Positions 26,345 through 35,899 of a stretch of DNA of 64,000 nt are shown piece by piece. This stretch comes from CAWCPR01 sp963797475 (GTDB lineage Bacteria > Chloroflexota > Anaerolineae > Anaerolineales > UBA4823). Where the stretch lies: the NCBI GenBank assembly GCA_963797475.1, contig CAWCPR010000019.1:186001-250000 (forward strand), given 5' to 3'. A program made the position numbers and the translations under genes. Position 1 is the stretch's first letter, and each line of letters begins with the position of its first letter. The notes beneath the pieces are model-generated. The model did not search any database. It had not been told where the DNA came from and saw nothing but the letters and a program-made list of their open reading frames with translations.

Positions 26345-27952
26345 ATGCATTCAGCGCTTCCAGCAGGAATTGAGTTAAAAGGCCCCATCAAACCAGGGTT
26401 CGATAAAATCCTTACCCCGGCTGCCCTGGCGTTTGTCGCCGGGCTCCAACGCGAGTTCAATTCTACCCGCAAGACCTTACTTTCAAAACGAGTTGAAAGG
26501 CAGCAAGCGTTTGACGCCGGTGAGTTGCCGGATTTTCTCCCGTCCACATTGGCTATACGAAATGACCGCACCTGGAGAGTCGCTGACACTCCTACCGATT
26601 TGCAAAAGCGGCGCGTGGAAATCACGGGACCAACGGATCGCAAAATGATGATCAACGCCTTCAATTCTGGGGCAAGCGTCTTCATGGCCGATTTTGAAGA
26701 CGCCAATTCACCCACCTGGCAGAACATGGTCGAAGGACAGGTCAACTTGCGTGATGCCATCGACGCTTCAATATCCTACACCAGCCCAGATGGGAAGCGC
26801 TACACCCTGAATGAGCAAGTCGCGGTATTGATGGTCCGTCCGCGTGGCTGGCACCTGAACGAAATTCATTTACTCATCGACGGCGAACCCGTATCCGGAT
26901 CCCTTTTCGACTTTGGCCTGTTCATTTTCCACAACGCCCGCCATTTACTGGAGAATGGGACCGGGCCATACCTCTACCTGCCCAAGCTCGAAAGCCACCT
27001 GGAAGCGCGCTTATGGAACGAAGTTTTCCTCCTTGCTCAAGACCAGCTTGGCCTGAGGCGCGGCACGATCCGCGCTACGGTGCTCATTGAAACCATTCTG
27101 GCCGCGTTCGAAATGGAGGAGATCCTTTACGAATTACGCGATCATTCCGCCGGGCTCAACGCGGGTCGTTGGGACTACATTTTTAGCGTCATCAAGAAAT
27201 TCCGCAACCAACCTGGATTCTTGCTGCCAGATCGCGGCCAGATTACCATGACTGTGCCATTTATGCGCGCTTATACAGAGCTTCTGGTAAAGACCTGCCA
27301 CCAGCGAGGCGCTCACGCCATAGGCGGAATGGCCGCTTACATTCCCAGCCGGCGGGATCCGGTTGTAAATGAGATTGCTTTAGAAAAGGTTCGCGAAGAC
27401 AAACGTCGAGAGTCTGGAGACGGTTTTGACGGCACCTGGGTGGCGCATCCCGATTTGGTGCCGGTCGCCATGGAAGTGTTCAATCAGAAATTGGGCGAAA
27501 AACCCCACCAAAAAGAACGTTTGAGAGCGGACGTCCATGTGACCGCCGCGGACTTGACACATTTCAAAATTGAAGGCGCTGAGATCACGGAACAAGGCTT
27601 ACGCCAGAATATCACTGTTCCCCTGCAGTATCTCGAGTCCTGGCTGCGTGGAACCGGCGCGGTGGCGATATTTAATTTGATGGAGGATACTGCCACCGCG
27701 GAAATTTCTCGCGCGCAGGTATGGCAGTGGCTGCATAACCAGGAGGCCTGTCTTGCAGATGGCCGGCAGGTAAATAAGCAGCTCGTTCGAAGCATGCTGC
27801 CGGAAGAACTGGAAAAAATAAAGGTGTTGTTTGGCGAACAGCTTTTCAACCAGGGGAAATTCGAGCTTGCCAGCCAGTTGTTTGACAAGCTTGTTACGGA
27901 AGATAGTTTCACCGAATTCCTGACATGGGCCGCTTATGGCCAACTAGACTGA
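26345..27952 (+). CDS. aceB: Malate synthase A
   Basis: Malate synthase condenses glyoxylate with acetyl-CoA, the second step of the glyoxylate bypass. The 535-residue length fits the A isoform. Landmarks are ADFEDANSPTWQNMVEGQ, VRPRGWHLNEIH, ATVLIETILAAFEMEEIL (with the catalytic region Glu), HSAGLNAGRWDYIFS and AHAIGGMAAYIP. I start at the ATG at 26345, which has GGAGG seven bases upstream, rather than the TTG at 26321. aceA follows after 20 bases, so the two form an operon. aceK, the regulator of the branch point, is at the left edge of the window. Confidence 0.96.
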   Translation: MHSALPAGIELKGPIKPGFDKILTPAALAFVAGLQREFNSTRKTLLSKRVERQQAFDAGELPDFLPSTLAIRNDRTWRVADTPTDLQKRRVEITGPTDRKMMINAFNSGASVFMADFEDANSPTWQNMVEGQVNLRDAIDASISYTSPDGKRYTLNEQVAVLMVRPRGWHLNEIHLLIDGEPVSGSLFDFGLFIFHNARHLLENGTGPYLYLPKLESHLEARLWNEVFLLAQDQLGLRRGTIRATVLIETILAAFEMEEILYELRDHSAGLNAGRWDYIFSVIKKFRNQPGFLLPDRGQITMTVPFMRAYTELLVKTCHQRGAHAIGGMAAYIPSRRDPVVNEIALEKVREDKRRESGDGFDGTWVAHPDLVPVAMEVFNQKLGEKPHQKERLRADVHVTAADLTHFKIEGAEITEQGLRQNITVPLQYLESWLRGTGAVAIFNLMEDTATAEISRAQVWQWLHNQEACLADGRQVNKQLVRSMLPEELEKIKVLFGEQLFNQGKFELASQLFDKLVTEDSFTEFLTWAAYGQLD

Positions 27953-27972
27953 GATTCAGGAGAATTCTACAC

Positions 27973-29286
27973 ATGTACACGCAGGAGCAAATCGATTCAT
28001 TGGCAACTTCGTGGGAGAAAGATAAACGCTGGTCCGGCATCACCCGGACCTATTCTGCCGAAGATGTCATCCGGCTGCGTGGCTCTTTGCAGCTCGATCA
28101 CACTTTGGCGAAGTTAGGCGCGACAAAGCTGTGGAGCCTTTTACAGAACGAACCATACGTCCAGTCGCTCGGGGCTCTCAGTGGAAACCAGGCCGTCCAA
28201 ATGGTGCAGGCCGGCCTGCAAGCGATATACGTCAGCGGCTGGCAGATCGCCGGTGACAGCAATACAGCTTATGAAACCTATCCGGATCAAAGCCTTTACC
28301 CAGTGGACTCAGCCCCTACCCTTATTCGCCGGATCAATCATGCATTGACGCGCGCAGATCAAATCCAACACATGGAAAATCGAGAAGGCATCGATTGGTT
28401 CGTCCCGATCGTTGCAGACGCTGAAGCCGGCTTTGGCGGACCATTGAATACCTTCGAATTAATAAAATCGATGATCGAGGCAGGGGCAGCCGGCATCCAT
28501 CTTGAAGACCAGCTTTCCTCTTTGAAGAAATGTGGCCACATGGGCGGAAAGGTGCTGGTGCCGGCCTCGATTTTTATTCAGAAGTTGATCACTGCTCGTC
28601 TGGCGGCAGATGTAATGAGCGTCCCGACTTTGATCATCGCCCGCACAGATGCTGACTCAGCAACGCTGATTCGCTCCGATTCAGACCCGGTAGACCAACC
28701 CTATCTGACTGGAGAACGCTCCTTCGAAGGTTATTTCTACTTGAAGGGCGGCGTCGAATATGCAATTCAACGCGGCCTGGCATTCGCCCCTTATGCCGAT
28801 ATGGTCTGGTGCGAGACGACGAAACCTGATATTGGTGAAGCGCGCGAATTTGCGCAGGGCATCCACGAGAAGTTTCCAGGCAAGTGGCTGGCATATAACT
28901 GTTCCCCTTCCTTTAACTGGCGGCGCAACCTGGATGACGAGAGCCTTTTGACGTTTCAGGAATACCTGGGTGAGATGGGTTACAAATTCCAGTTCATTAC
29001 CCTGGCAGGCTTTCATACATTGAACGCCAGTATGTTCGAGCTGGCGCACTGCTATAAACAGGAAGGGATGGCTGCCTATGCCAGGTTTCAAACGCATGAG
29101 TTTGATCTCGAAGACCGTTACGGTTATCGAGCGATTAAACACCAGAGCTTTGTTGGGGCCGGTTATTTCGATGAAGTTTTAATGACCGTTTCGGAGCGGC
29201 AGGCTTCAACGACTGCGATGAAAGGATCTACTGAAGAGGATCAGTTTAAACCGCCTCAATATGATGAGGACATCATCCCTCTGTAA
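27973..29286 (+). CDS. aceA: Isocitrate lyase
   Basis: Isocitrate lyase splits isocitrate to succinate and glyoxylate. The 437-residue product has the family signature KKCGHMGG with the catalytic Cys at about residue 187, plus WQIAGDSNTAYETYPDQSLYP, VADAEAGFGGPLNTFEL and the C-terminal YNCSPSFNWRRNL. The ATG at 27973 has AGGAG upstream and gives the standard N terminus MYTQEQIDSLATSWE. It is the second gene of the aceBA operon. The downstream neighbour is convergent, 13 bases away. Confidence 0.97.
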   Translation: MYTQEQIDSLATSWEKDKRWSGITRTYSAEDVIRLRGSLQLDHTLAKLGATKLWSLLQNEPYVQSLGALSGNQAVQMVQAGLQAIYVSGWQIAGDSNTAYETYPDQSLYPVDSAPTLIRRINHALTRADQIQHMENREGIDWFVPIVADAEAGFGGPLNTFELIKSMIEAGAAGIHLEDQLSSLKKCGHMGGKVLVPASIFIQKLITARLAADVMSVPTLIIARTDADSATLIRSDSDPVDQPYLTGERSFEGYFYLKGGVEYAIQRGLAFAPYADMVWCETTKPDIGEAREFAQGIHEKFPGKWLAYNCSPSFNWRRNLDDESLLTFQEYLGEMGYKFQFITLAGFHTLNASMFELAHCYKQEGMAAYARFQTHEFDLEDRYGYRAIKHQSFVGAGYFDEVLMTVSERQASTTAMKGSTEEDQFKPPQYDEDIIPL

Positions 29287-29299
29287 ACCTATTTTTACT

Positions 29300-29947
29300 T
29301 TATTCTACTTCCTGGCCTATCAAGCCCATTTGGATCGCCTTGCTAACCGCCTCCGCCCGGTTGGCAGCTTCGAGTTTTTCCAAAATATGGCGAACGTGTG
29401 TTTTAACGGTGTTCTCAGAGATGAAAAGCTCCTCGGCGATCTGTGCAGTCGTCATGCCTTGCGCTAGGCATTCCAGCACTTCCATTTCACGACTGCTCAA
29501 CCCCATATCCGGCGGGCGCGCCTGGTCCAGATTAACTGCCTGGAGAACCTGCCTCGTAACATAGGGTGAAAGCACTGACATCCCTTGATGAACCAACAGA
29601 ATGGATTTACGCAATTCCTCAGGTTCAGCGTTTTTCAACAAATATCCGTCTGCGCCGGCGGTGATTGCTCCCAGCAGGTCTTCCTCATTCTTGGAGATGG
29701 TCAACATTAAAATACGGCTTTGCGCTCTTTTTTTCAGAATCCGCACGGTCTCTACACCACCCATCCCAGGCATATTGACATCTAATAATACGACGTCTGG
29801 TTGGACCTCATGGATTATTTCCACGGCGCTTTCACCGTCCCCAGCCTCCCCAACCACCTGGAATTCCGGCATTTCACCTAACAAACTGATCAGACCTGCC
29901 CGAAAAAGGGCATGATCGTCGACTACAACCAGGCGGATCCGATTCAT
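29300..29947 (-). CDS. NarL-family response regulator
   Basis: This 215-residue two-domain regulator has a receiver domain (1-125) with the phospho-acceptor Asp in DVVLLDVNMPGMGG. The LuxR-type DNA-binding domain (about 150-210) has LSSREMEVLECLAQGMTTAQIAEELFISENTVKTHVRHI. The start overlaps the stop of the upstream sensor kinase gene by four bases, so the pair is translationally coupled and almost certainly a cognate system. Target genes are unknown. The nearest non-operon gene is convergent aceA. Confidence 0.95.
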   Translation of the reverse strand: MNRIRLVVVDDHALFRAGLISLLGEMPEFQVVGEAGDGESAVEIIHEVQPDVVLLDVNMPGMGGVETVRILKKRAQSRILMLTISKNEEDLLGAITAGADGYLLKNAEPEELRKSILLVHQGMSVLSPYVTRQVLQAVNLDQARPPDMGLSSREMEVLECLAQGMTTAQIAEELFISENTVKTHVRHILEKLEAANRAEAVSKAIQMGLIGQEVE

Positions 29948-31821
29948 TTACCCGATTCTCCTGAATCGACGGTCTGGAGGCCTACCAAAGGCAGCCTCAC
30001 CCGCACCACGGTCCCATCCGTGGGGCAACTAATAATTTGAAAATCTGCGCCGATCAAATCTGCACGCTCGCGCATGCCGCGTAAACCATGCTGGGATGGT
30101 CCGGTTACATCTTCAGGGGCAAACCCTGCGCCGTTATCGCGTATTTCGAGCCAGAGGTCTGTCTCCACCTCTCGAAAACTGATCCAAACATGGGTGGCAT
30201 CTGCGTGTTTTCGCACATTGCTCAAGGCTTCCTGCACGATTCGCATCAATTGGGCGTGTACCTCAGGAGGCAGTTCGGAGCTCAATTCCAATGGTTCAAG
30301 GACGACGTTCAATTCACTAATTTCCTTGAATTCCTCGATCGTCTGCTCGAGCCATACGCTCAGGTTGTTTCCAGTCGGCCAGATTCTCAGCCCGTCAATC
30401 GCCTGGCGAACATCCAGGTACGCTTCGTTCAAGGTTGAATAACAAAGGTCAATGCTTTTTCGTAAGTGGTCAAACTCACGCCGCTCAAGATAATTCTGCA
30501 TTTGTCCCATTGTCAGTTTTAAGAAACCGAGAGTCTGCGCCAGGCCATCGTGGATTTCCCTGGCCAGGCGTGTTCGCTCTTGGATCATCGTTTTAAACTC
30601 AATATCAGCAACCAGGTTTGCATTTTGAATGATGAGCGCGACCTGTCCAGCCACCGTCTGGAGTACGGCAAGCTGTCTTTGATGTAAAACCTCCTGGCGC
30701 CGGCTTCCAACCAATAAAGCGCCGGCTGGTGGCCCGTCGCCGGATTTCAGAGGCGCCGCCAGGATCGATTTCAAACCCGGTTCAGAGTCTGTTTGTCCGA
30801 ACAGATCTCCGAACATGACCGGGGAGCCTGAAGCGACGACCCCCTGCAAAACGCCTTCCAGGAAGGGCAGCGCCTGGTTCGGAAAATTTCCTATCGACGT
30901 TTTCAAGAACCCGTCGCCCGATTCCTTAAGGATCAGCATGGCGAAATCCGACTCAAGGCTTTGCTGTACTTCTTCCAGCAGGCTGCTCAATAACCCTTTT
31001 ATATCGGTTTTTTCCCGTATCACTTGCATTTGGCGCAACGCTGCCAGCTCGCGCTGCCGGAGCCTGGCGCCTTCCAGCGCCATGGAAGTCTCGTCTATCA
31101 TCGCTTTTAAGAACTCCCGGGTTTCAGCGTCAATTTGGTCAGGATTTGAAAAGAAAAGATTCAATACCCCAAATTCATGCTCGCCGCGCCGGAGAGGCAG
31201 GCAAAATAATTCAGATGCCTCGGAAAATGGCCCTTTGAATAGTGGGCAACTTGAACTCTCCAGGAGTGTTTCCAAGTTCTCACAATTCTTACAGCGATTA
31301 CGTACAGCCGGAGTTGCCAGATATTCCACCCAATCGCTCATCCCAGGGGCAGGGAGTTCTCCATAACTGAGAGCCGCCAGCGGCTGCCCGTGTTCATCCA
31401 AAGGAACGTAAGAGACGCCCTTTGCTCCAACTAATTCCAGCGATAATTTCAACACCAAATCGATCACTTCATTCTCATCGCTGGCATTAACATACTTCTG
31501 GCTGATTCGAAATATCGCTCTTAACCGCTTTTGGTCTTCAAGGACCAACCCATCTGCGATTTCAACTCGTTTCTGGAGCTGGTCGCGCTGCTCGATGAAG
31601 AAAATAACGCGGTCTGCAATGATATAAATTAGAACCAATCCCACAAGGGCTAGAGCCCAATAAACAGCCTGGCCTTCTCGGGATAAATCTACTACCCATG
31701 GGGGTCGCAGGATTTCATGTAGAAGCGCAAACAGCAGGGTAACCGCGAGGATGATCCAGGGCAGCCATCGGAACCGAACAAATTTCGATATTTTCTGTAT
31801 GAAAACGCTCACATCGTTCAT
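29944..31821 (-). CDS. Membrane sensor histidine kinase, NarL-partner type with GAF domains
   Basis: The 625-residue protein has two N-terminal membrane helices (about 18-40 and 48-75) with almost no periplasmic loop. Two GAF-like domains follow (about 95-240 and 255-395); the first carries a CKNCENLETLLESSSC cysteine cluster that might bind a metal or iron-sulphur cluster. The HisKA_3 dimerisation region contains the phospho-His in RTRLAREIHDGLAQTLGF, then the ATPase domain with ALSNVRKHADA and IRDNGAGF. It phosphorylates the regulator encoded immediately downstream. The Cys-rich GAF suggests redox or gas sensing, but this is inference. Confidence 0.92.
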   Translation of the reverse strand: MNDVSVFIQKISKFVRFRWLPWIILAVTLLFALLHEILRPPWVVDLSREGQAVYWALALVGLVLIYIIADRVIFFIEQRDQLQKRVEIADGLVLEDQKRLRAIFRISQKYVNASDENEVIDLVLKLSLELVGAKGVSYVPLDEHGQPLAALSYGELPAPGMSDWVEYLATPAVRNRCKNCENLETLLESSSCPLFKGPFSEASELFCLPLRRGEHEFGVLNLFFSNPDQIDAETREFLKAMIDETSMALEGARLRQRELAALRQMQVIREKTDIKGLLSSLLEEVQQSLESDFAMLILKESGDGFLKTSIGNFPNQALPFLEGVLQGVVASGSPVMFGDLFGQTDSEPGLKSILAAPLKSGDGPPAGALLVGSRRQEVLHQRQLAVLQTVAGQVALIIQNANLVADIEFKTMIQERTRLAREIHDGLAQTLGFLKLTMGQMQNYLERREFDHLRKSIDLCYSTLNEAYLDVRQAIDGLRIWPTGNNLSVWLEQTIEEFKEISELNVVLEPLELSSELPPEVHAQLMRIVQEALSNVRKHADATHVWISFREVETDLWLEIRDNGAGFAPEDVTGPSQHGLRGMRERADLIGADFQIISCPTDGTVVRVRLPLVGLQTVDSGESGK

Positions 31822-32112
31822 TTTACCCGAAATCTGGTTGATTGAGAAATTTCCCTCGAATTCGGACCGGGCAAAGTTGGCAGGCTGATCTTTAACATTC
31901 CAGAAAAGCCGGATTAACCCTTTCGTATTTTAATCTGCCCGAAAATCCTCCAGAAGGATGAAAGAAAATCATCCTCGCCGGCTGTAAAAACTCACCCGCG
32001 GGTGGATATACGGACTTTCAAAAAATTAGTATAAATAACATAATCTATTAAGGTTGCATAATTGCTTGATAATAACCACATTTAAGATGGTCCAAAAGAG
32101 GAGGTACATAAA

Positions 32113-32514
32113 ATGAAGAAGCGCACAATCCTGGTTTTGAGCGTTCTGGCTCTTTTCGTCCTCGGCTTCGTATCCGCATGTGGTCCGAAAGCCGTGGAGA
32201 TTTCAACGACGATGAAAGAATTCACATTCGATCCCAATTCATTCACCGTGCCTAAAGGCGCGAAGGTGACTCTAAAACTGAACAATATGGGTGCGTTGCA
32301 GCATGAATTCGTGATTATGAATTTAGGTAAGCAGGCAACGATTCCTTTCGATGACGACGATGAGGGAAATATTTATTGGGAGCAAGAGCTTGACCCCGGT
32401 GAAAATATGAGCGTAGAATTCACGGCGCCATCCGATCCGGGAGAGTATCAGGTTGTCTGCGGAACCCCCGGACACCTGGAGCAAGGCATGATGGCTAAAT
32501 TGATCGTAAAATAG
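32113..32514 (+). CDS. Cupredoxin lipoprotein (type I copper protein)
   Basis: The product is 133 residues. A signal peptide ends in the lipobox FVSAC (Cys23). The mature domain is a cupredoxin with type I copper ligands visible: His64 in LQHEFVIMN, Cys116 and His121 in VVCGTPGHLEQGMM, and a Met at 126 or 127. It would carry electrons at the outer membrane face or bind copper. A cytochrome c lipoprotein is encoded convergently nine bases away, which suggests respiratory electron transfer. A good ribosome-binding site (AGAGGAGG) precedes the ATG. Confidence 0.92.
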   Translation: MKKRTILVLSVLALFVLGFVSACGPKAVEISTTMKEFTFDPNSFTVPKGAKVTLKLNNMGALQHEFVIMNLGKQATIPFDDDDEGNIYWEQELDPGENMSVEFTAPSDPGEYQVVCGTPGHLEQGMMAKLIVK

Positions 32515-32522
32515 ATCGGTAG

Positions 32523-32969
32523 CTAATTTCCCAGCGTTCGTAAAAAGGTGATGACCTGCCAGATTTGCTCTTTACTCAAAATATTCCTCCAGGCAGGCAT
32601 TGCGGAGTGAAATGGCGCCATTTGTCCACCCTCGTTGATTCTCCAAAACAAGTAAGCGTCGCTAAAATTGCCCATACTATCGGCTAGGTTGGCGGGTTTC
32701 GGCTCCAGAGACATGGAAACCGGCCCGTCGCCTTTGCCTTCATCCCCATGACAGGAGGCGCAGTTTGATTTAAAGATTTTTTCACCTGCGGTTACAGCCT
32801 CAGTCTGGCCTGAAAAGGGGTTTGTTTGACCTTCATAATCGGGTGGCGCAGTGGGTACACTGGTCGCAGGGCTGGAAGGCGCTGATTGGGATGCGTTCCC
32901 ACCACAAGCGAACAGAATGAATACACTGGTCACAATAACGACCAGAAATAGAATCCTGGTTTGGGTCAC
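32523..32969 (-). CDS. Lipoprotein c-type cytochrome
   Basis: The 148-residue protein has a signal peptide with lipobox LFAC (Cys22), a Pro/Ser/Thr linker, and a class I cytochrome c domain. Heme is attached at CASCH (residues 70-74). A Met in QMAPFHSAMPAW is the likely sixth ligand. The C-terminal helix WQVITFLRTL is typical. It is the last gene of a long minus-strand run. Its convergent neighbour is a cupredoxin, so both may serve the same surface electron-transfer chain. Confidence 0.93.
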   Translation of the reverse strand: MTQTRILFLVVIVTSVFILFACGGNASQSAPSSPATSVPTAPPDYEGQTNPFSGQTEAVTAGEKIFKSNCASCHGDEGKGDGPVSMSLEPKPANLADSMGNFSDAYLFWRINEGGQMAPFHSAMPAWRNILSKEQIWQVITFLRTLGN

Positions 32970-32993
32970 GATATCCCTCTATATGCCCAAAAC

Positions 32994-33464
32994 TTATTTC
33001 TCTAAACTTTTGAGCTCCTCTAAGATTTCTTCACTGTGGTTAGCAGGTTTAACTTTTTCGAAGACTTTGACGATCTGGCCCTTTTCGTCAATCAGGAAAG
33101 TCGTTCGTAAAACCCCTTCATACGACCTGCCCGCAAGCATCTTTGGCCCCCAGACACCGTATAGATCACACACTTTATGATTAGCGTCGGCCAACAGCGT
33201 AAACGGCAGGTCATATTTGGTTCTAAACCGGGTATGTTTTTCGGAGGTGTCCGGGCTCACTCCCAGAATCTCAACACCGGCCGCCTCATATTGGCTGTAA
33301 TCATCGCGAAAGTTGCAAGCTTCAGTTGTACACCCAGGCGTATCATCCTTAGGATAAAAGTATAGAACGACCGGTTTACCCCGGTAATCTTTGAGAGAAC
33401 GCATCTCTCCATTCTCGTCAGGAAGTCTAAAATCAGGAGCAGAAACTCCAGCAGTCAATGTCAT
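32994..33464 (-). CDS. bcp: Thiol peroxidase of the Bcp (PrxQ) family
   Basis: Bcp reduces hydroperoxides using thioredoxin. The 156-residue product has the peroxidatic Cys45 and resolving Cys50 in DDTPGCTTEACNF, at the same positions as E. coli Bcp. VVLYFYPK precedes them and the family's GVSPDTSEKHTRF follows. No signal peptide is present, so it is cytoplasmic. It lies in a same-strand run with a response regulator upstream and cytochrome c downstream. Confidence 0.95.
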   Translation of the reverse strand: MTLTAGVSAPDFRLPDENGEMRSLKDYRGKPVVLYFYPKDDTPGCTTEACNFRDDYSQYEAAGVEILGVSPDTSEKHTRFRTKYDLPFTLLADANHKVCDLYGVWGPKMLAGRSYEGVLRTTFLIDEKGQIVKVFEKVKPANHSEEILEELKSLEK

Positions 33465-33480
33465 ATTTCTTTTCCCGCCT

Positions 33481-33849
33481 CTATTTTATCAGGTTCGTCT
33501 TACGCAAAACTGCTTCTACCGCCGGGAACCCCGCCGGTTTTACAATCACCAATAACGCTCCGGTTTTTCGGGCCTTTATCGCCGTCTCAGGCTGGTCATC
33601 GGATGTGATGAATACGACCGGGATTTCGGCTAACTGAGGCAGGCGTCTCAAGTAAGCCATCACTTCGAAACCATCCACACCGGGCATATTAATGTCTAAA
33701 AAGACAATGTCCGGAACAGTCTGGCTCAAGGCGAGCATGGCATTCCTGGGCCCGTATGCCGGGCTTGCTTTCACCCCAAGAAACTCGAGCATCCGGCAAA
33801 GACCGTCTGCTGTAAGTCGATTGTCGTCAATAACGAGCGCAGATGGCAT
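33481..33849 (-). CDS. Single-domain response regulator
   Basis: The 122-residue protein is a lone receiver domain. The acidic pair is in VIDDNRLTADG, the phospho-Asp in DIVFLDINMPGVDGFEV, a Thr/Ser in VVFITSDDQ, and a Lys in VIVKPAG. No output domain is present, so it must act by protein contact, like CheY or a phosphorelay member. No kinase is adjacent. It lies 21 bases from the MoeA-fusion gene and 16 from bcp on the same strand. Confidence 0.92.
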   Translation of the reverse strand: MPSALVIDDNRLTADGLCRMLEFLGVKASPAYGPRNAMLALSQTVPDIVFLDINMPGVDGFEVMAYLRRLPQLAEIPVVFITSDDQPETAIKARKTGALLVIVKPAGFPAVEAVLRKTNLIK

Positions 33850-33870
33850 AGCTTGGCGAAGAATACTAGC

Positions 33871-35868
33871 TTAATCGATGTTGGCAACAATTTGTCCCAT
33901 CTGTGCGATATCGTATCCGGGCATAGCTGCAACTGCCTGGCGGAATCCCGGATCAGCCAGAACTTCCAGGAGCGGCTCAAGCAGACTGCTGGAATAATAT
34001 TCCTCCGGGATCACGAGATCATAGCGTTCCTGGAACAATGGAACGAAATCCAGATCCAACGCTTGAGCGGCTGCGGCTATACCCAGCCCGCAGTCGGCCC
34101 GAAAAGATGCCACCGCAGCAGCAACCGCCAGATGGGTGTATTCTTCTTGAGTGTAACCTTGTATTCTTTCCGCTGCAATCCCCAAAAGGTCCAGGTGGTA
34201 ATCCAATAACACGCGCGTGCCGGCGCCCCGTTGGCGATTCATGTAAGTCACGTCTGGACGGGCCAGATCGTTCAATGTTCGAATGTTTTTAGGGTTATTT
34301 TTCAACACCAGCAAACCTTGCTGCCTGCCCGCGAGAGTCACTAATTTGATCTTTGCCCCGGGTAAATATTGGCGGATATAACTCAAGTTATATTCCCCAC
34401 TGGATGGATCCAACAGGTGAGAACCGGCCAGGTGGGCTTCGCCGCGCTGCAATGCAACCAACCCTCCCAGGCTGCCAACGTTTGCCGAAGCAAGCCGCCT
34501 CCCCCGGCTCACTAAATATTGAGCAAGAATATCCAGGGTCATATCGTGCGAACCAATCGCAAATATGGTATGCTCAAGGTCGGATAGGGGACGATACAGG
34601 CGCACATCGACCGGCGCTCCCGCCGGGAGACCTTGAGAACCGCGCGGTAATATTGCGATACCATCCGCACGAACTAACGAGGTGAGCACACCCGAACCGC
34701 GTGACAATGGGGCTGCCAATAATTTACCGCCCACCCGTCCTACAGCCACACGCAAGTAATCTTCATCTCCTGGCGGCGAAGTCACTTTCCGTGTCAGGGT
34801 TGCCTGGATCTTTACGGGTTCTGCCGGGGGGCGACCCAACCAGCGCGACAGCAATGGCTCCACGAAAATCTCTCCTGTTAAGGCAGCAGAGACTGGATAG
34901 CCAGGCACCCCAATAATTGGGACTCGTCCGGATTTCCCGGAACCTTCATCCGGATTTGAAACCATTCCCAGGATTACCGGGTGACCCGGTCGCACGGCAA
35001 TACCATGAACGAGCAGCTCGCCCAGCGATTCGACGATCCTTGATGAATAATCTTCGGATCCGGCTGAAGACCCTGCATTAAGCAGGATCAAGTCGAAACT
35101 GCGGGCAGCTTCTCTAACTTTTTGACGAATTTGTTCCAGGTCATCCACGGTAATCGGGAACCTTCTGGCTTCACCGCCCCAGCCATTCACTTGCGCAGCC
35201 AGGACCACGGAGTTAAATTCAATAATATCGCCTTCTTTTACAGACGATCCGATCGGAACTAATTCCGTCCCGGTCGGCAGTATCGCTACCTTTGGGCGGC
35301 GCGCCACCCGAACGCTTCGGTGCCCACAGGCTGCGATCGCCCCCAGGTCTACAGGCCGGAGCACGTGAGCAGCAGGAAGTACGAGTTGAGTAGCCACCAT
35401 GTCCTCGCCTAAGGGTCGAATGTGACTCCAGGGAGGCAGCGCTGCCCGGATACGAATACGCTCGGGTTTGCGGGGATCAGGAGCGATTTGACCATCAGAA
35501 TCCAGAGATTCTACGTTTTCAATTGGGATGACCGCATTTGCCCATCTCGGTACCGGATCGCCCGTATCGACGTACATCGCCTGAACGGGTCCTTTGCTGG
35601 AAAGGCAGTTCAACAAGACTGGCGAAGTTAACATAGCGCCTTTTGTCTCGCCAGCATCCACAGCGAAGCCGTCCATCGCCGCCGAATGGTAATGAGGGGA
35701 TGAGATTTTTGCCCATACCGGTTCGGCTAACACGCGACCCAGGCAGCTTTCATCCAGACGCGCCTCTTCCACACCCAGTAAACCCCACCGACCGGCAGAT
35801 TTCAGGGCCTCTTCAAAACGAGCCCATGCATCAGAAAGCGGTATGTCGTGAAGATAAATTTTACTCAT
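33871..35868 (-). CDS. Molybdopterin molybdotransferase (MoeA) fused to a substrate-binding-like domain
   Basis: The product is 665 residues, about 250 longer than ordinary MoeA. Residues 1-415 cover MoeA: YHSAAMDGFAVDAGET, GTELVPIGSSVKEGDI, LLNAGSSAGSEDYS and GVPGYPVSAALTGEIF. MoeA inserts molybdate into adenylylated molybdopterin. Residues about 430-665 resemble a periplasmic-binding-protein-like (LysR/ModE-PBP type) ligand domain: IFAIGSHDMTLDILAQYLV, HLLDPSSGEYNL and MNRQRGAGTRVLLDYHL. The fusion may sense molybdate or cofactor. A second, unfused moeA is two genes upstream. All these genes read on the minus strand with short gaps. Confidence 0.9.
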   Translation of the reverse strand: MSKIYLHDIPLSDAWARFEEALKSAGRWGLLGVEEARLDESCLGRVLAEPVWAKISSPHYHSAAMDGFAVDAGETKGAMLTSPVLLNCLSSKGPVQAMYVDTGDPVPRWANAVIPIENVESLDSDGQIAPDPRKPERIRIRAALPPWSHIRPLGEDMVATQLVLPAAHVLRPVDLGAIAACGHRSVRVARRPKVAILPTGTELVPIGSSVKEGDIIEFNSVVLAAQVNGWGGEARRFPITVDDLEQIRQKVREAARSFDLILLNAGSSAGSEDYSSRIVESLGELLVHGIAVRPGHPVILGMVSNPDEGSGKSGRVPIIGVPGYPVSAALTGEIFVEPLLSRWLGRPPAEPVKIQATLTRKVTSPPGDEDYLRVAVGRVGGKLLAAPLSRGSGVLTSLVRADGIAILPRGSQGLPAGAPVDVRLYRPLSDLEHTIFAIGSHDMTLDILAQYLVSRGRRLASANVGSLGGLVALQRGEAHLAGSHLLDPSSGEYNLSYIRQYLPGAKIKLVTLAGRQQGLLVLKNNPKNIRTLNDLARPDVTYMNRQRGAGTRVLLDYHLDLLGIAAERIQGYTQEEYTHLAVAAAVASFRADCGLGIAAAAQALDLDFVPLFQERYDLVIPEEYYSSSLLEPLLEVLADPGFRQAVAAMPGYDIAQMGQIVANID

Positions 35869-35899
35869 TGCATTTTAGAATCAGGGAACTCCACTCGTA

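Noticed and set aside
32051..32066. GG-N10-GC element (AGGTTGCATAATTGCT) before the cupredoxin gene as a fifth sigma-54 promoter
   Set aside because: Spacing and TTGCT fit, but the -24 box lacks GGCAC; one such weak match is expected by chance.
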